From the NCBI GenBank assembly GCA_030248215.1, contig JASANG010003995.1, positions 62,001-126,000 of the forward strand: 64,000 nucleotides of DNA. Reading direction: 5' to 3'. This stretch comes from Enoplolaimus lenunculus. Taxonomy: Eukaryota > Nematoda > Enoplea > Enoplida > Thoracostomopsidae. Below the pieces are notes generated by a model. That model searched no databases and was not told the DNA's origin. It saw nothing but the letters and a program-made list of their open reading frames with translations. The translations under genes were made by a program, and so were the position numbers. The number at the start of each line of letters is the position of its first letter. The first letter of the stretch is position 1. Shown here piece after piece: positions 10,101 to 25,100 of the stretch.

Positions 10101-13100
10101 TGGTCCACTCCACTTAGGCCCCGGCAAATAACATGTTTGGCTCGGAGCCAAGGCCTAATGCTCGGTATTGTTGCCGGCACCAGGTCTCGCCCCGAGGTAT
10201 CTCTAATATATAATGTTTGTATGTATTGTGTGTGTGACCGGATATCTAGATCCGGTCTTGGTCTATTATCTGGCAAAAACCGACCGTATCCAGTGTGAAC
10301 TAGGGATGTACGTGCCGATTAATCGAAAAATTTCCTATTCTTATGCGTTGAAGAAAGGACGCAGCAATGTTTAGTCGTGGTTTTCGGTTAATATATATGC
10401 GTGAACCACAAAAAATTGGGTATTTGTTTACTTCCCTCGACGCTACGACTGTTTAATAGAAGTCTCAAGTTCTCCCAAAGTCATTACTTGACTACATTAT
10501 GACATGGATGAGTTAGGTTTAGACTTACGCTTCAGCTTAGGCATGGCCGAAACAAGCAAATAAAATTGCACAGCACAAGCAAAGTGAATGAGCTTTATAG
10601 ATTGGATCAGCAAGTAAAGTTTTCATTTTATATTGGCACTGACGGTCGCATATAATCTGCTTAGGTTCATTTTCATATATGTGCAACGTCTTCTTGTGAA
10701 AGTTTTTAATCGTTGCGTTTGTGGAACCATTCCTAAGTGGTCAATAAAGTAAAAAATAAAATTTGGTAGCAATTTATTAGTTTAATTGTATGAATTAAAC
10801 TGCAATTGTAAGTAGATAAAAGTATTCAAAACTTTTGTTATTAAAATCTTTTTACTTTCGGTGTCTGTTAAAAATAGGCAGAGACCGAGACCGAGACCAA
10901 ACGTCTCGTTCTCAGTCGGTTGGGTCTCGATCTCGTTTTTAGACCCTTAGAGTTTGAATGCTATCAGTTTCGCTTGTTGGCGTGTTTCGGTGGGTTTATC
11001 AGGGAAATCGTTACGCATCTCTTGCGTTTGTGTTTGAAAAAATTACTTCAAATGACCCGATCCCATAAAATAAATCTTTTATGGTTGTTAAGGTTTAGTC
11101 TTAGCATTTATTATGATGTAATGTTGTATCCTATATGTTCTACGTATATTGAAGTTGGAATCGGTATCGGCATAGACATATTTTCAAAATAAAAATCGGC
11201 ATCGCTTTTGGCATACTCAAGAATTTTGGTATCGGCATATTTACAGTATAATGCTACCGGATGTTTGCAGATGTAGTCCAAATACCATAACGTTAAATAC
11301 CATAACGTTGCTTTTGACAAGTGGACATATAATTTTTAATTCAGTAAACCGGTAAAAATTCAATGTCTAGCTCTGGTATTCGGTTAATTAATATCCGGTC
11401 GCACAATGATTATATATCCTTAAGTGTGTGCACGTGTAAGTAAGTATAGTTTAAAGATTTTTCGTATTTTCACTTGTGTCATCAAATGTATAATATTTGC
11501 CATATGCACAGTACAATCACAGGCGTTGTGGGGAAAAATGAATTTGCTCGTGTAAACGCGGATCATTTCTGTGCATAAGTTTTAATATTTTGCTTGGCAC
11601 TGACCATAATATTGTAATGATTGCATTTGCAGTATTGAGTTGTTGTCAGTCGGGATGATTTTTTACTGTTGTCGTCATTTTTTATACTTGAGCTATCTGC
11701 GTTTTGCTGCCCCACAAACTGTAAATATAATATACTGAAGTATGTAAATGTTTTTTTCGTTTCTGTCGAGGTTGTTGAGTCTTGTGTTATTTTTGTTTTG
11801 ACGTACGTATATATCTACAATGTGTTGTGTTCCTTCTGCAAGATAATGTCCCGTTAATCACAACCAGCGCTGATACTTTCCTTGGCTGGTTTCGGCAGTC
11901 AGGTCTCGGTCGTAGTTTTTAACCGAGACCGCCCATCCCTGATCACATCAGGACTTATGTAGTTCGTCCATAAAAGGTGTAAAAATTACAGTTTATACTA
12001 TTGAGAGCATGTAAGAAATTTTATCAGTTCTGTTCAACTGCAAACACAGTTACGTACATAGAATGCAAAAGTAAATGGAGCAATTTAGATGGAAGCTTGA
12101 CAAGTGGCAATCATGTTGAATTGTTGGTTACCATTTCAAGCAAAAATTACGGTATATATTGCATATGCGTAGTGACTGAAAATCTCTTAACGCTCAGCAG
12201 ACACCCACGGGAGCGTTTGTACCGTCCTTAAACAGTTCGTCCTTTGAGAGTTAGCCTGCTGCTTAATAATGGAGTCTGTTCTGACTGCCCGAAAATGGTC
12301 GGATTTTGAAAAAAAAATCAGCACATGACAACTGCCGATTATTTCAAACATAAATGTGAAGTTTTTAGAAATTCGATTTTTAAGGTTCTACACTATTTCA
12401 GTCAGCTGTGCAAGGTCGAGTAATATATATAAATTACCAATTTTTGACAAAAGATTTTGGTGTTCCAGTGGAGTCGTTGGAGCCTCAAAAAATCGGATGT
12501 TTCAAAAATCCCGATTGGGTATGAGCGAGCAGGGGAGGCCATAAGCTCAAATCAAATACGCAAAAAGTGTCTATGCACTATTGGTTAAACAATTTCCACA
12601 TACCATGGTTTCTTAAATTAGTTCAGTGTCTACTCGTGAAGTAAACATATACGGGGAGATAGGTCGACAAGCGTGATATAGTCAAATTTGACCAACCAAT
12701 GAAAATCAGTTTGCATTATTCCAGTAGTTGTGTGGGCTGTCCCAAACAGCAATTCTCGTTTGGAATGTCCCAATTGCCAACTGAGGCAAGTAGCTGTTTG
12801 GGGCACGACAAATACACTGCACAGAGGTAATCAAGTCTGTATGTAGTTTGATGGCACATCAAGGTGTACGAAACAATCTCGCTAATGTGGATTTCTTAGC
12901 CGCGTCTATCTTGGTTAAATTTTATTGTGTTCGAACAATCCGAAATACGTAGGGCGGGTTTTCCAGCTTTGATGCTAACTGACGTAGGTGTGATGTGAGA
13001 CTTTTTTGTGAAAACCAAACCTTAACGTATATGGTAACTTCTACTTGTATGTCGCTCTCATTTTGCATCTTGAAAATGAATGTGCAACAATTATTGCTGC

Positions 13101-16100
13101 AAATATATCTGCAATTTTTGGTGAGATATCGAGTGACCATGTGATAGCGCTGAAGCGAAAGTAATTCTGTGGCCCGTATTCAGGGTGCAACCGGAATTAC
13201 AATTTACCGGAACCGGAATTTGAAAATTTTACCGGAAACGGAACCGGAAAGTGAAAAATGCATTTCACCAAAAATTTCATTTTAATCTTATTTTTTGCTC
13301 TATTATTTGTGAAATAACCTTAGTCGAACATAGGAATTTATTTTATTTGTTGTATTTTAGATTTTCGTCATCAACTGAAGTGAAATCCACCATCAATGGC
13401 TTATATTCGGAGTACAAGTGTCTTTCAAAAGAGATTCTTAAAAATTAGCAAAGTTAAGAAAACGGCCAAATTTTAACACCGGAATTTTTAAATCCGGTAA
13501 AAATTTACCGGAACCGGAACCGGAAGGTGAAAAAATGCCGGAACCGGAATTCTGGTTGCACCCTGCCCCTATTGTATATATATATTCCTGGTCATGAAGG
13601 TAATACTAAAGTTAAAATATCGAAAAAGATCTTTACGGAACCGGAACTTTCATGAAACGTTTCTTAACTCTCCGTCTAGTGAGGATCCATTTTTATATGG
13701 CATGAAAGACTTCTAAATCCCGCTTATTGCATTATTATTTCAACCGCATGCCCGTCCTAAAATTGATTTGGCTTCCGCTGGTAGCAAGTTGAGCTGGCTA
13801 CGGCCTGTGTAAACACCAGGGTACGACCGTATACCAAAAATTGCCGATTCCCGAGCCGGATAATGTAATATTCGCCTGGCGCCCCATAACAAATTCAAAT
13901 CTAATACCTACTAGATGGCATTCAAATATTAGAACGTATCTAACAACTCTTTCTTCTGTGGCCTAGGATATTAGCAAAGTGTTTACGTGACAAAGCTTAA
14001 AACTTCAGGGTCTTTTCGGTTATCCTTCTCCCAGCCGGAGTTTACCCCAAAATCGATCATATTTTGGAAATTTTTACATATTTGAGCTTCTCATGACCTG
14101 CCCTGATCATTTCACACCCAAATTTGAATTTTTGAAAAATTCAATTTTTTAAGGTCCCAAGATCCCTCTTTCGTGACCCAAAAATTTTTCTGTCAAAAGT
14201 TGCACCCTGCCCGTATTGTATATATATTCCTGGTCATGAAGGTAATACTAAAGTTAAAATATCGAAAAAGATCTTTACGGAACCGGAACTTTCATGAAAC
14301 GTTTCTTAACTCTCCGTCTAGTGAGGATCCATTTTTATATGGCATGAAAGACTTCTAAATCCCGCTTATTGCATTATTATTTCAACCGCATGCCCGTCCT
14401 AAAATTGATTTGGCTTCCGCTGGTAGCAAGTTGAGCTGGCTACGGCCTGTGTAAACACCAGGGTACGACCGTATACCAAAAATTGCCGATTCCCGAGCCG
14501 GATAATGTAATATTCGCCTGGCGCCCCATAATAAATTCAAATCTAATACCTACTAGATGGCATTCAAATATTAGAACGTATCTAATAACTCTTTCTTCTG
14601 TGGCCTAGGATATTAACAAAGTGTTTACGTGACAAAGCTTAAAACTTCAGGGTCTTTTCGGTTATCCTTCTCCCAGCCGGAGTTTACCCCAAAATCGATC
14701 ATATTTTGGAAATTTTTACATATTTGAGCTTCTCATGACCTGCCCTGATCATTTCACACCCAAATTTGAATTTTTGAAAAATTCAATTTTTTAAGGTCCC
14801 AAGATCCCTCTTTCGTGACCCAAAAATTTTTCTGTCAAAAAGTTAGACAAATTATAACCATTCAACGCAACTTGCAGGACTGAGTTGAATGGTGTTATTT
14901 CTGTCGTACATGTAATGTAAATGCTTGCATGTGCTCGTGTACGTTCACAATTTTTATTGGATTGCAATAACGCTGTAAAACCTGATAAAGATGACCAGCG
15001 TTATTATACGGGTTAACAGTATATTTCTCAGCGAATTACTTTGCTATTCCTAACACTAAGCATAAACTTCAGCGTAAAAACAAGCCTTTAGCCTTGAAAC
15101 GAGCCTCTTCTATTTTATAGTACCTGTGGAAAACCTGATAAACACTGAAGTGGGATTACTCGAAAATATTACGTCGAGTGACGCTTTTCAATGTAATTTT
15201 CCTGAATACTCTTTCTCTTAATACGAACAAAATGTCGTCTGTGAATGTGAAATTCAAATACTCTTTCAGCCTTCAGTCGGATAACTGTGTTGTTCACCCC
15301 TCCCGAGATAACCAACCATGGCGAGGGTTTCACTGTTTTGATACGGAAACGAATATTGAGTACTGCGGTATACTTTCGAATACTGCCACTGCTATGACAA
15401 TGTTTGGTGTCTTGCTTGACGGCGCCATGTCAAAATTCGGTCTGTGCCAGGGGAAAGCGTTTCCCCATAAATAACAACCGGAATAAACTCTACAGGTTTA
15501 AGCGTATGATTAGGCTTTGGCTAAGGAAAATAATCAAATTAACACCCGACTACAAGGAAAAATCAGCATCTACTATAAATTTATGGGACAGGAATCATTG
15601 TACCAAACCCATGCAAACGTTTAACCAAGGTTCTGTTTTTCAGGAAAAAATTATAACCGAAAAAATTAATTTTTTCCGGAAAAAAATGGAAAATTTTTTA
15701 TCTAAGTGCATTGTTTGCTTTAATATACCCTAGTTAGTACGCTCAGAGATAATTATGTAACTCAGTACTATATTGTCATTAAAAGCAAGAAATGAAGATG
15801 GGTAGCCGTAGCACATTCCCATTACAGGCATGGTGTAGCCGGAATTCAAATCTTTTCGGTTATATCACAACCAGTGTCGTTTGCCGGAAAATGGATGAAT
15901 TTTGGAAATTTTTGCATACGTATTTAAATTAAATCCCAAGACAATTTTTGGTTTCCCTCTGACGTTGAACCTATCAATTTTTGAAACCTCATTAGCAAAG
16001 CGAGCTTCAAGCCAGAGGTCTTTTTGTGTTAAACGGTAAAGGCAAACTTTCAGTTTTGGAAGCCCTAACTTTTGCCCAATCAGTCGACGAAACTTGGTGA

Positions 16101-19100
16101 GCGAAACGAACGAGATGCCAGACGTAATTTTACATTAAATCGCATGGCAAATCTTCAATTAAGAAGTCCAGTTAAATATTTATATGCAACAGTTTTCACA
16201 CTTTTCGGGCATGGCGCAACCGGAATTCCGGTTCCGTCATTTTTTCAATGTCCGGTCCCGGTAAATTTTTACCGGAATTAACAATTCCGGTACTAAATTT
16301 TGGTAGGTGGAAATATTAGATGTTTTACTAAAAATGACTATAAAAATTCAGCAGATTTCAGTAGTAGTTTAAAACCCTTGACAATCTCCGAAAATAAACC
16401 ATTCCAAAATACAGCAGATTAAGTGAATACCTCTCTCCAACTAGGGTTATTTCACCAATAATATTGCAAAAACGAAAATGAATTTTTCGGGGCATGTATT
16501 TTTCATTTTGCGGTTCCGATTCCGGTATTTTTTTAATCCCGGTTGCAATGAATTGTAATTCCGGTTGTACCCTGGTCCTGGTGGACGCAGCGCTATACTA
16601 CGGACGGTCGCTGCTAGTGTGTTGCATGTGAATTACGTAGTTGTATGACATTGAAATCTCGTTATTTTATATCTATAAGTTGAAAGTTATAATCAAAGAA
16701 CGTTTATTTTTCCACCACCTCGGAGAAAATGAAAAAAGCCACTGATTTCCGGTAATGTTCAAGATCAACCGCCCTGCGTTTAACTTAACCTTACAACTCC
16801 ACTTCTCCCTGAGTTTGGTTTTGTTGCAATAGTGTTTTGTGTTATATTGTATGCATATATTTGTTTTAATGATTTGTGTTGTCATATTACAAATTATTGT
16901 GTATATTACTTACTTAGTGTGACAATATGTACTAACATCACACAGTGCGTTTCTTTTTAAATCGACAGACACTACAAGACTTTACAATGTTTCTATGTCA
17001 GTCGGTCCGAGTCCGAGTCATCAAAACACTAGTATGTGTAGTTTTGTGTGCAGTTGCAAAAACGCGTAAAGTAAACTGCGAACACAAAATTTGTGCCCCG
17101 AATATAGTGTGTGCGCTTTGTTTATTCATAGCCTAACGGGCCGTACAAATCTGCTACACGTTGTCGCCCGACAACTCGTAAAATACGACCAGATACCCGT
17201 ATAAACAGTTTGTAGTGCTGAATAGCATAAAACTGTTTTTTACAAGTGGTTATATTTAACATCTTGTTGCGATTGCATTCTTGAGAAGTCATGGAGCCCA
17301 AGTGTTCCGCACTGAAGTAAAAATGCAAACTCCAAGCTAGTAATTAATTTCTGTTCAGTGAACTTTCGCTTTTGCGTACTCAAATAACTTCCAACAGTGC
17401 GCAAACTGAGATGCTGGTATGTACGGTCAATATACGATTCCGATAAAAATCACTATCCGGCTACTGTTCGTCAATCCGGTAAAGTAATATCTGGCCACGC
17501 CCTGCTCCTAACCCGAGTAATCCCATATCTCGTCAACCCGACAACTTGTTCGCCCTCTATTTTAGCGACCCAACCAACCTAAGCCTATGCCGGCTGCGAG
17601 TTGTTGGGTCACGAGATGTCGGACTGCACGTTGTCAAAGGACGAATTGTCGTCGTGATACGCTTTTGTACACTTCCTCCCACAGTTTTCGAAATTTTTAG
17701 ATTTTGTCATAACAAAGGAATGGAAGACTCGATTTCGGCAAATTTGTTTTGAAATTTAAATTTTTTTCTGGCGATGACTCAAATATTGACCGAGACCGAA
17801 ACTTTTCTTGACCTGCCTCTGTAATCAGGTCTTAGTCTCGTTTTGAACCAAGATCACCCATCCCTGGGCATAAAATAAGTTTAGGCGTATGCTTAAGGTT
17901 GCAAACAAGCTGGGAAACTGTTACAAGCGCCAAACTTTGTTGAAGGCAGGTTTTTATTTATTCACAGACTAAAGTTTGCTGTAATGATGCACATAATCGC
18001 TTGTCGTAGTTTCAGCGGAACCCGATAACCTAAAAATAGGTAACTGCAAACGTAAAACGCTTGATCACACCCTCATTCGACGCTTGCCCAAGCACGTATA
18101 ATGAAGATAATATCCGATCGAAGGTCTAACATTTGTGAAACGTTTTGTTTTGTACTCGGGGGTTGAAATGTGGATGTCCGTCCGCCTGTGTGTCTGTCAA
18201 TCCGACGCGAACCTCAAGAAGCGCTGAAGTTATTGTGATATTTTTTGTTTGAAACCATATCATTCAGGGGTGTTAACCTCGCAATAGGGTTTTAAAACTC
18301 AGTGGCAGGGTTCAACCGGAGTTCCTGTTCTTGCCGGATTTCTTGCAAAAATTCAATTCCAGCTCCTGTTCCTGTTTTTGCATTCAAACATGCAGGAACA
18401 GGAATTTTTACGCTTTTGTGCTAATTATTTATAATCTTTTAAATATTCGAAACTTTGGCTTTAAAAAATTTTTATTTCTAAATGATGTTTTTGCAATAGT
18501 TCCATTTTTTGTTAATAAACTGTTAGATTAAAAATGTGATGTGGTTTCCCAAAACTTTATAATGAAATTGCTCAAAATTCGCTTAAACCATTTTGGTTAA
18601 TTTTCTGAGAGGTTCAATAGCCGCAATACGGTGATAAAGAATACTTCAAATTCCTGTTCCTGTTCCGATTCATGCATAGAAATTCAGTTCCTGTTTCTGT
18701 TCCGGCAAAATTTAGTTCCTGTTGGAACCCAGTAAAGTGGATTATTACCTACAGGCGAATTTGCGAAATTTTTTAAGCCTAAATGAAGAGTTTCATAATT
18801 ATTTGGGTTTCAATCAGGTTACGACGGGGTATTCGAATCCGGTTTGAAATACGGCAAAAACTGATATTCATGTTCGGTTCAAACAGGATCAGAGTGGGAT
18901 GTGGGTAAGGGTTTTTAACGCGTGCCTGAAATTTAAACCAGGGTGGCACCGAATCCACTATTTGACCGAATCCGAATCCAGTGCTAATTTGCCGAAACCG
19001 AATCCGAATCTTGCATGTTGCAAATTTCACATATATCTATAATTTGTTTCAGATTATCAACGCAATGCCAGCCGTATAACTTTTAATACGTTAATATATT

Positions 19101-22100
19101 TACGTCAGTTCTGAGATTTATCACCTGAAATAAAAAATATTGATTTTTGTAGCAAGGTGTTCAAAAATTTTATTGCTTAAAAATGAAAAAACATATTGCC
19201 GAACGTTGTTGGCTTCGGCTTTTGGATTCGGCTTTTCCACAACCGAATCCGAATCCGAACCTCAAATTTTTGCCGAATCCGAACCTCAAATTTTTGCCGA
19301 ATCCGAACCTTTGTTGCCACCCTGATTTAAACCAGTATTTTAAAGATCGCTGGTCATGTGCACTTTAACGAAGTTTTGCGTTATAGCTCCAATAAATCTT
19401 TACACATGAAAGCTTACTAGAAACAACAAAATTTCAAACCCAACTAAATAAAACACAGAACTTTTGCTTTTTCAACGCTCATTGGCTAGCTTAGTTAATA
19501 GCTTATGTTTTACGCATTAACTCTTAAAGTTTTGTCGCGGGAAAAACTCAATTTTTTGCCCGCGTGATACAAATCTTTACCCTTGGGTATACCAGTGGCG
19601 GAAATTTTTTACCTGACCGGTATTTACCCATGGGTTTGCACCGGATATTTGCGGTAGTGGTCCGGCATTTCAAGAATTTTTTACAAGTATATAAGTGCCT
19701 TTAACGTCTTGCTGCTATTCCATTCTTGTGCAAGTCATGGAGATCAAGTTTTCATATGCTGCAATAAATGAAAACTTCAAGCAGGCTGCAAAACGCAACC
19801 GGATTATACTGGAATCGGAATCGTAACAGCGAATTTATACCGGAAACGTAATCGGACCTACAAATTTTGTGATTATACGCATTATTCGTAATAACAAGTA
19901 TGATATTGATATAGGGTGTCGGTTCGCTGGCAACTATTCTCAAAAACGTCACATGAACAAATAAGCCGTCATTTTTGGTTCTGTAAAGCTAAGCTACAAT
20001 CAATTATTGATAAGTTAAGTCATCGAAAACAATTCAATAGATAAATAGTGCAGAATTTTTATGTAACATCACAACAAGTAGGCCTAAAATTAAAATGTCA
20101 AGATTCGAACTCGTTTTGAATTAAAATTCTAATCGGAATTTTGGTTGCACCCTGAGTTCAAGCTAGTAATTATACTTAACTGAGTAGTGCACAATCCGGT
20201 AAGTATATATCCGGTCGTGCCCTGGCTACAATCAATCAGATTTCAGTACTACAGAGTTTGGGGTACCAAATAAGAGAATAAATGATTTATAAAGCTCGAG
20301 AACAGATATATAAGTAGGTAGCTAATAACTAATTATCATATTAGCTTATTTAGTTAAATCCTAAGTAAGTCCTTTTTACATTATTTCACGAATTATTAGG
20401 ATTGCAAGCGATCTAACTTCGGCAATGTAGCGTTTTTGGATGCGAGGTTTGGAGATAAATGAATACCTAGCTACTAAAATCATATTAGATGTGCCAGTGA
20501 GGGCAGTTGAAGGAACAAGCATAGAAAGTCGTAATCCTGTTTAGGGATTTGCCGATATCAAAATTTTGCCTATACACGATGCTTAAGCTAGGATACTACA
20601 TTACATCATTATGTGAAGACTTTTTAACTACCATAAACGATTATAACTGTATGGGAACGGTTCATTGCAGTTAGTTTTTCGGACACAAACACGAGAGCTA
20701 ACAGTTCCCCTAATCAAATGAACTGATATACAAGTCAAATTGATAGCAGCTACAACTCAACTGGCTGTGTGTGCAAAAAGAATCGGCAAAGAATCGGCAT
20801 ATTTTGCGCTGCCGATACTCTTGAAAAAGATGCGATGCCGGTTAATCGGCACATCTCCAAGCAATGAACTTTGCTGAATAACTACGTGAACGGGAATGAA
20901 CAGTGTTCTTGTATACTTTTTTCCAAAAGAACAGATTTTTTTGTAATCTTCTCTGCGTACACAGATCGTCTGCAATTGAAAATGGTATAAGTATACTACC
21001 ATAAATCTTCTAAATATATGCTGTATATGTTTATAATTTCAACCGTGCGTACATATATACGTGTATCGCTTATAGACTGCTAGCACTGAACGGTAATTCA
21101 ACTTGGCGAGTCATTTTTGTCGATGAAGTTCATTGTACTATATACTAGCTTAGCGTTGTATTTTCAAACCGTTCTGTTGCTATTAGTTATATAAGGTGTC
21201 GTTTCGCATACTGCAGACGCCCTTTGGTGTCGGGTTTTGGTTTGTTGGCACATTTCTTTGGACAGACAGTCTTTTCACTATGTGTATTTATATAGCGGTT
21301 TATAGCTAAATAGTAGCGCGAAAGTAGCTATATTGCTCTACATTACAGTTAGTTCTATGCCACCTTCATGGCAATCTTGGCTTGGTTTTGTGGCGGTATT
21401 GTGCGTTTAGTAGGCAACGATTATAATTTTCTGTGGTGCTCTCACACTACTCTCTGTCTGTCACGCACACAAGTGCCGCGTACAAGAACAGGTTACACGC
21501 GACAAGCTGCGATACAATTGTTTTTGTTTTTGGTATAGCTCCTACAATGGCACATACGGCACTGATTTTGTTAATTGTATGTTAAATAAATGGACTAACA
21601 AAAACTTATAAATCTTTGTTTTTACCAAACTATATGTACCTATACCTCAAACAGTGCAACGGCTAGGACATCCAAGGCTTCCACTAACTGTGCTTGGGTC
21701 CACTTATAAAGTATTAGCCAGAAGATGCAGCTTATTTAAAGACCGGCGCCTATGTACAGATGGGCAACTATATATATTGACGGAACAAACCTCGTGAACG
21801 AAAATCTAGATAAGCGTGGATAACGGGTTGATTAACATGAATTGCGCCGAAAGCGCAGATTTCTTGAATTTGCGGGGCTGTTTGGTTTTTCTTTTCGACA
21901 CTGGTAGTTGTTAAATGTAAATACCTCTTCAGTTTTACTTCTGTGTGAAATATGAACACATATACGTATTTGACTCAGGCCTTTTGCGTGTACTGTGTGT
22001 TAGTGCCAGATGCCCGGTTGTAATTTGATGCATTAGCGTGTATTGTGACAGTTATAACATGTTCATTTTAAACGTCCGTTTTCATATTCTAAATGTGGCT

Positions 22101-25100
22101 TGATTGAAATCTGACGAGAAGTTAAGCAAGTTGCTGTTTGACGTTTAATACTGCTAATTATATTTAGCATTTCGATAAAGTTCACTAGTCGCACCAGAAT
22201 GGTATCAAATGAAAAATGTTTCACCTGAAAAACTGTACGATTGTCGTCGTACGGGTCTTTACAGTTGTTCTTTGTAATGTTTTGCATATTTGACTTTCTT
22301 ACTTGTCTCCCGAGATCATTTGGGTCTTTTTGGTTATCCTCCGGCTGCGTTTGCTCAAAAACGGTTGGATTTTAAAATTTTTTGAATATGTTAGCTTCTC
22401 ATGACCTCTCCTAATTATTTGACGCCCAAAATTAAATTTTTAAAAATCGATTTTTAAGGCCCAAGGTAGACAAATTATATGCCATTTGACACAGCTTGCG
22501 AAGCTGAATGGAGTAATGTTATATTTTTAAGAATCAGACGATTTGCTAACGGGTTACGATCAAAATAACTGGTTTTGGGCCTTCCCAAATCGTTAGCAGC
22601 GCACCAATAGACAATAAACCGTTGACCAAACGTCTCGACTCAGCTTTGCGAGCTGCGTCGAATATTGTATAAATATTTTGTCTAACTTTTTTTACAAAAT
22701 ATTTTGGTTACCAAGTGGGAACCTTGCGCTTTAAAATCAAGTTTTTAAAAAAATTCAAATTTCAGCTCGGAATGATCAGGGGAGGTCTGCAGAAGCCCAA
22801 ATATGCTAAAATTTTCAAAATCCAACCGCTTTTGGGCAAAGACCGGTTGGTGGACAACCGAAAAGATCCGATCCTTCCACAGCCAGATAAGAATTTTTGA
22901 ACAAATCGATTTTTTGCAGTCCTATGATACCCCCACAGGACTCAGATTGTTTGTAGAAAAGTTAGATAATTTGTATATCGTTTAACAATTCAGCTTGGTA
23001 CGTATGCATATATAGGATTGCCTCACAAATGTACATGTTCAGTATACGTAGCATGACCAATTTTACTTCAGCTGCAGATAGCAAAATGAAGTTCACATAT
23101 ATGAAATTTTGTCGAAGACTCACGATTTCAATAGTAGGCAGCCATGCCATATTTTATACAACAGTACTACCAACTGCTATTGATGATTAGGTGATTTAGT
23201 TTTAGCGCAAGAGTGAATAGAGCTGTTTAATACGAACGAATTATAAAATGATGATCGTTGTGTTGTGTGTTTGTAGGTTGTTAGCTAAGTTCTTTTAGTT
23301 GGATATTGTGTTTGGTATATGTATACCTAAACGCCTCTTGTGTATATAGACAGGCAATAAGCAAGGTTTTAGGCAGTGTTCATTCTGGCTTTGGCGGTAA
23401 ACGCTCATGTGTAGTTGTGTACGTAGTACTTTGCGTGGTTTGTCCTCCGGCATAGCTCCGGGTTAAGACTACCTAACCACGGACAATCCGATTGTGGCGT
23501 TTTGATTTTATAACCGTTGAGGCCGCCAGTCAGATAGCCATATACTTTAGGCTCCTGTAAACTTGTGTGCTTCACAGCACCAAAATGGTCAACTTTGCTG
23601 TGCAGAAATGTACTTTGGATGAAAATTGCGTAAGCTTATTTACGCTATAGATTGCAGCTCTACCAGCAGTGTTTTTAATAAACTATGATTGTTTTCTTTT
23701 TGTATATTCTATCTGAGGTCAATGAGTTACCTGTTAGGTTTTGTTGCACCTCTCTGTTTGTGTTACAAAGTGACCGGTTGCTAGAATGATTTGTGGTATA
23801 TTTTGTTCCAGTTGACGGCGATTCGCCTTGCCTCTCATTGGATCTAGCCGATATAACCACAGCCGAAACATATATGTCAATATATATTAACTACACAACC
23901 GTTTTTCCTTTGTTTAAATATGATGGTTTTGTTGCCCTGTGCTTTTTGCGCCTGCTGTACAATTTACCAGCAAAATTTGTTGAAAGAATTATTTTTGTAC
24001 GCTTTATTTCTTTTGATTTCGGCGGGCGATCATAACCTACCACAGTAATCAATACGGACATTGAAATCGTACAAACGCAACTTATATACACTTTCACAGC
24101 TTAGTGTCTGTCCTCACTGCGTAAGACTCGTAACAAAAAGATTTCGTGAAATTTTTAAGTTCAGGCTTCACCTGTGTAAGACAAATTGTCGAGCCAAAAT
24201 TTCGTATTTACAAGTTGTAGTCTTTTCCGTTATCACCCCCCCCCCCAGCTTGCGCTTGCTCAAAAATGGTTCGATTCTAAAATTTTTCACATTTTTGAGC
24301 TTTTCATGATACCCTCTGATCTTTCCACACCTAAATTTGAATTTTTGAAAAATTCGATTTCTTTTAAATTCCGAGGTCCCCCTCTTTGGGACCCAAAAAA
24401 ATTTGTGTCAAAAAGTTTGACAGATTATGTGCTATTTGAAGCAGCTTGTGGAGTTGCGTCCAGTGGCGTTAGAATTTTCGCAATCAGACGATTGGTTAAC
24501 GAATTAAGGTCAAATAAGTGATTTGGCGCCGACCCAAATCGTTGGCAGCGCGCCAAATCAGTTATTTGTCAATAACTCGTTAACCAATTGTGTGATTGCA
24601 AAAAATTAACACCATTGAATGCAGCTATGCAAGCTGCATCGAATGGTATATAATTTCTCAAACTTTTTGACAAAATTTTTTGGGTCCCAAAAATGCACCT
24701 CGGGGGGACCTTAAAAATCGAATTTTCCAAAAATTCAAATTTAGGCGTGAAATGATCAGGGGAGGTCGCGAGAAGCTCAAATATGCAAAATAATTTTAAA
24801 TCCAAGGATTTTCGGGCAAACGGGGCTGGGAGATAACGAAAAAGACCCTACAAGTTAAGACCCTACAAGTTGTAGCTTAGGCTGACAAGCTGTCGGGATA
24901 CGAATTGTCATGATACCATATATTCCATATTTACACTGCAAGCTTGGTTTGTTTGATAGTACGTAGTTGGCAAAGCCCATATTGCATATCACAGATAAAG
25001 GTGTTAAACAGCGTAAAGATGGTGTTCAAATACAACTGACTGTATACACTAGGCCACTAGCACTTATATGCTTTCATCGCACACGCGTATAAATGTAAAA

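Noticed and set aside
15178-15474. 98-residue frame with [14 protein letters not shown], possible gene or exon
   Set aside because: No family resemblance, no splice-consistent neighbours, deep within an intron.
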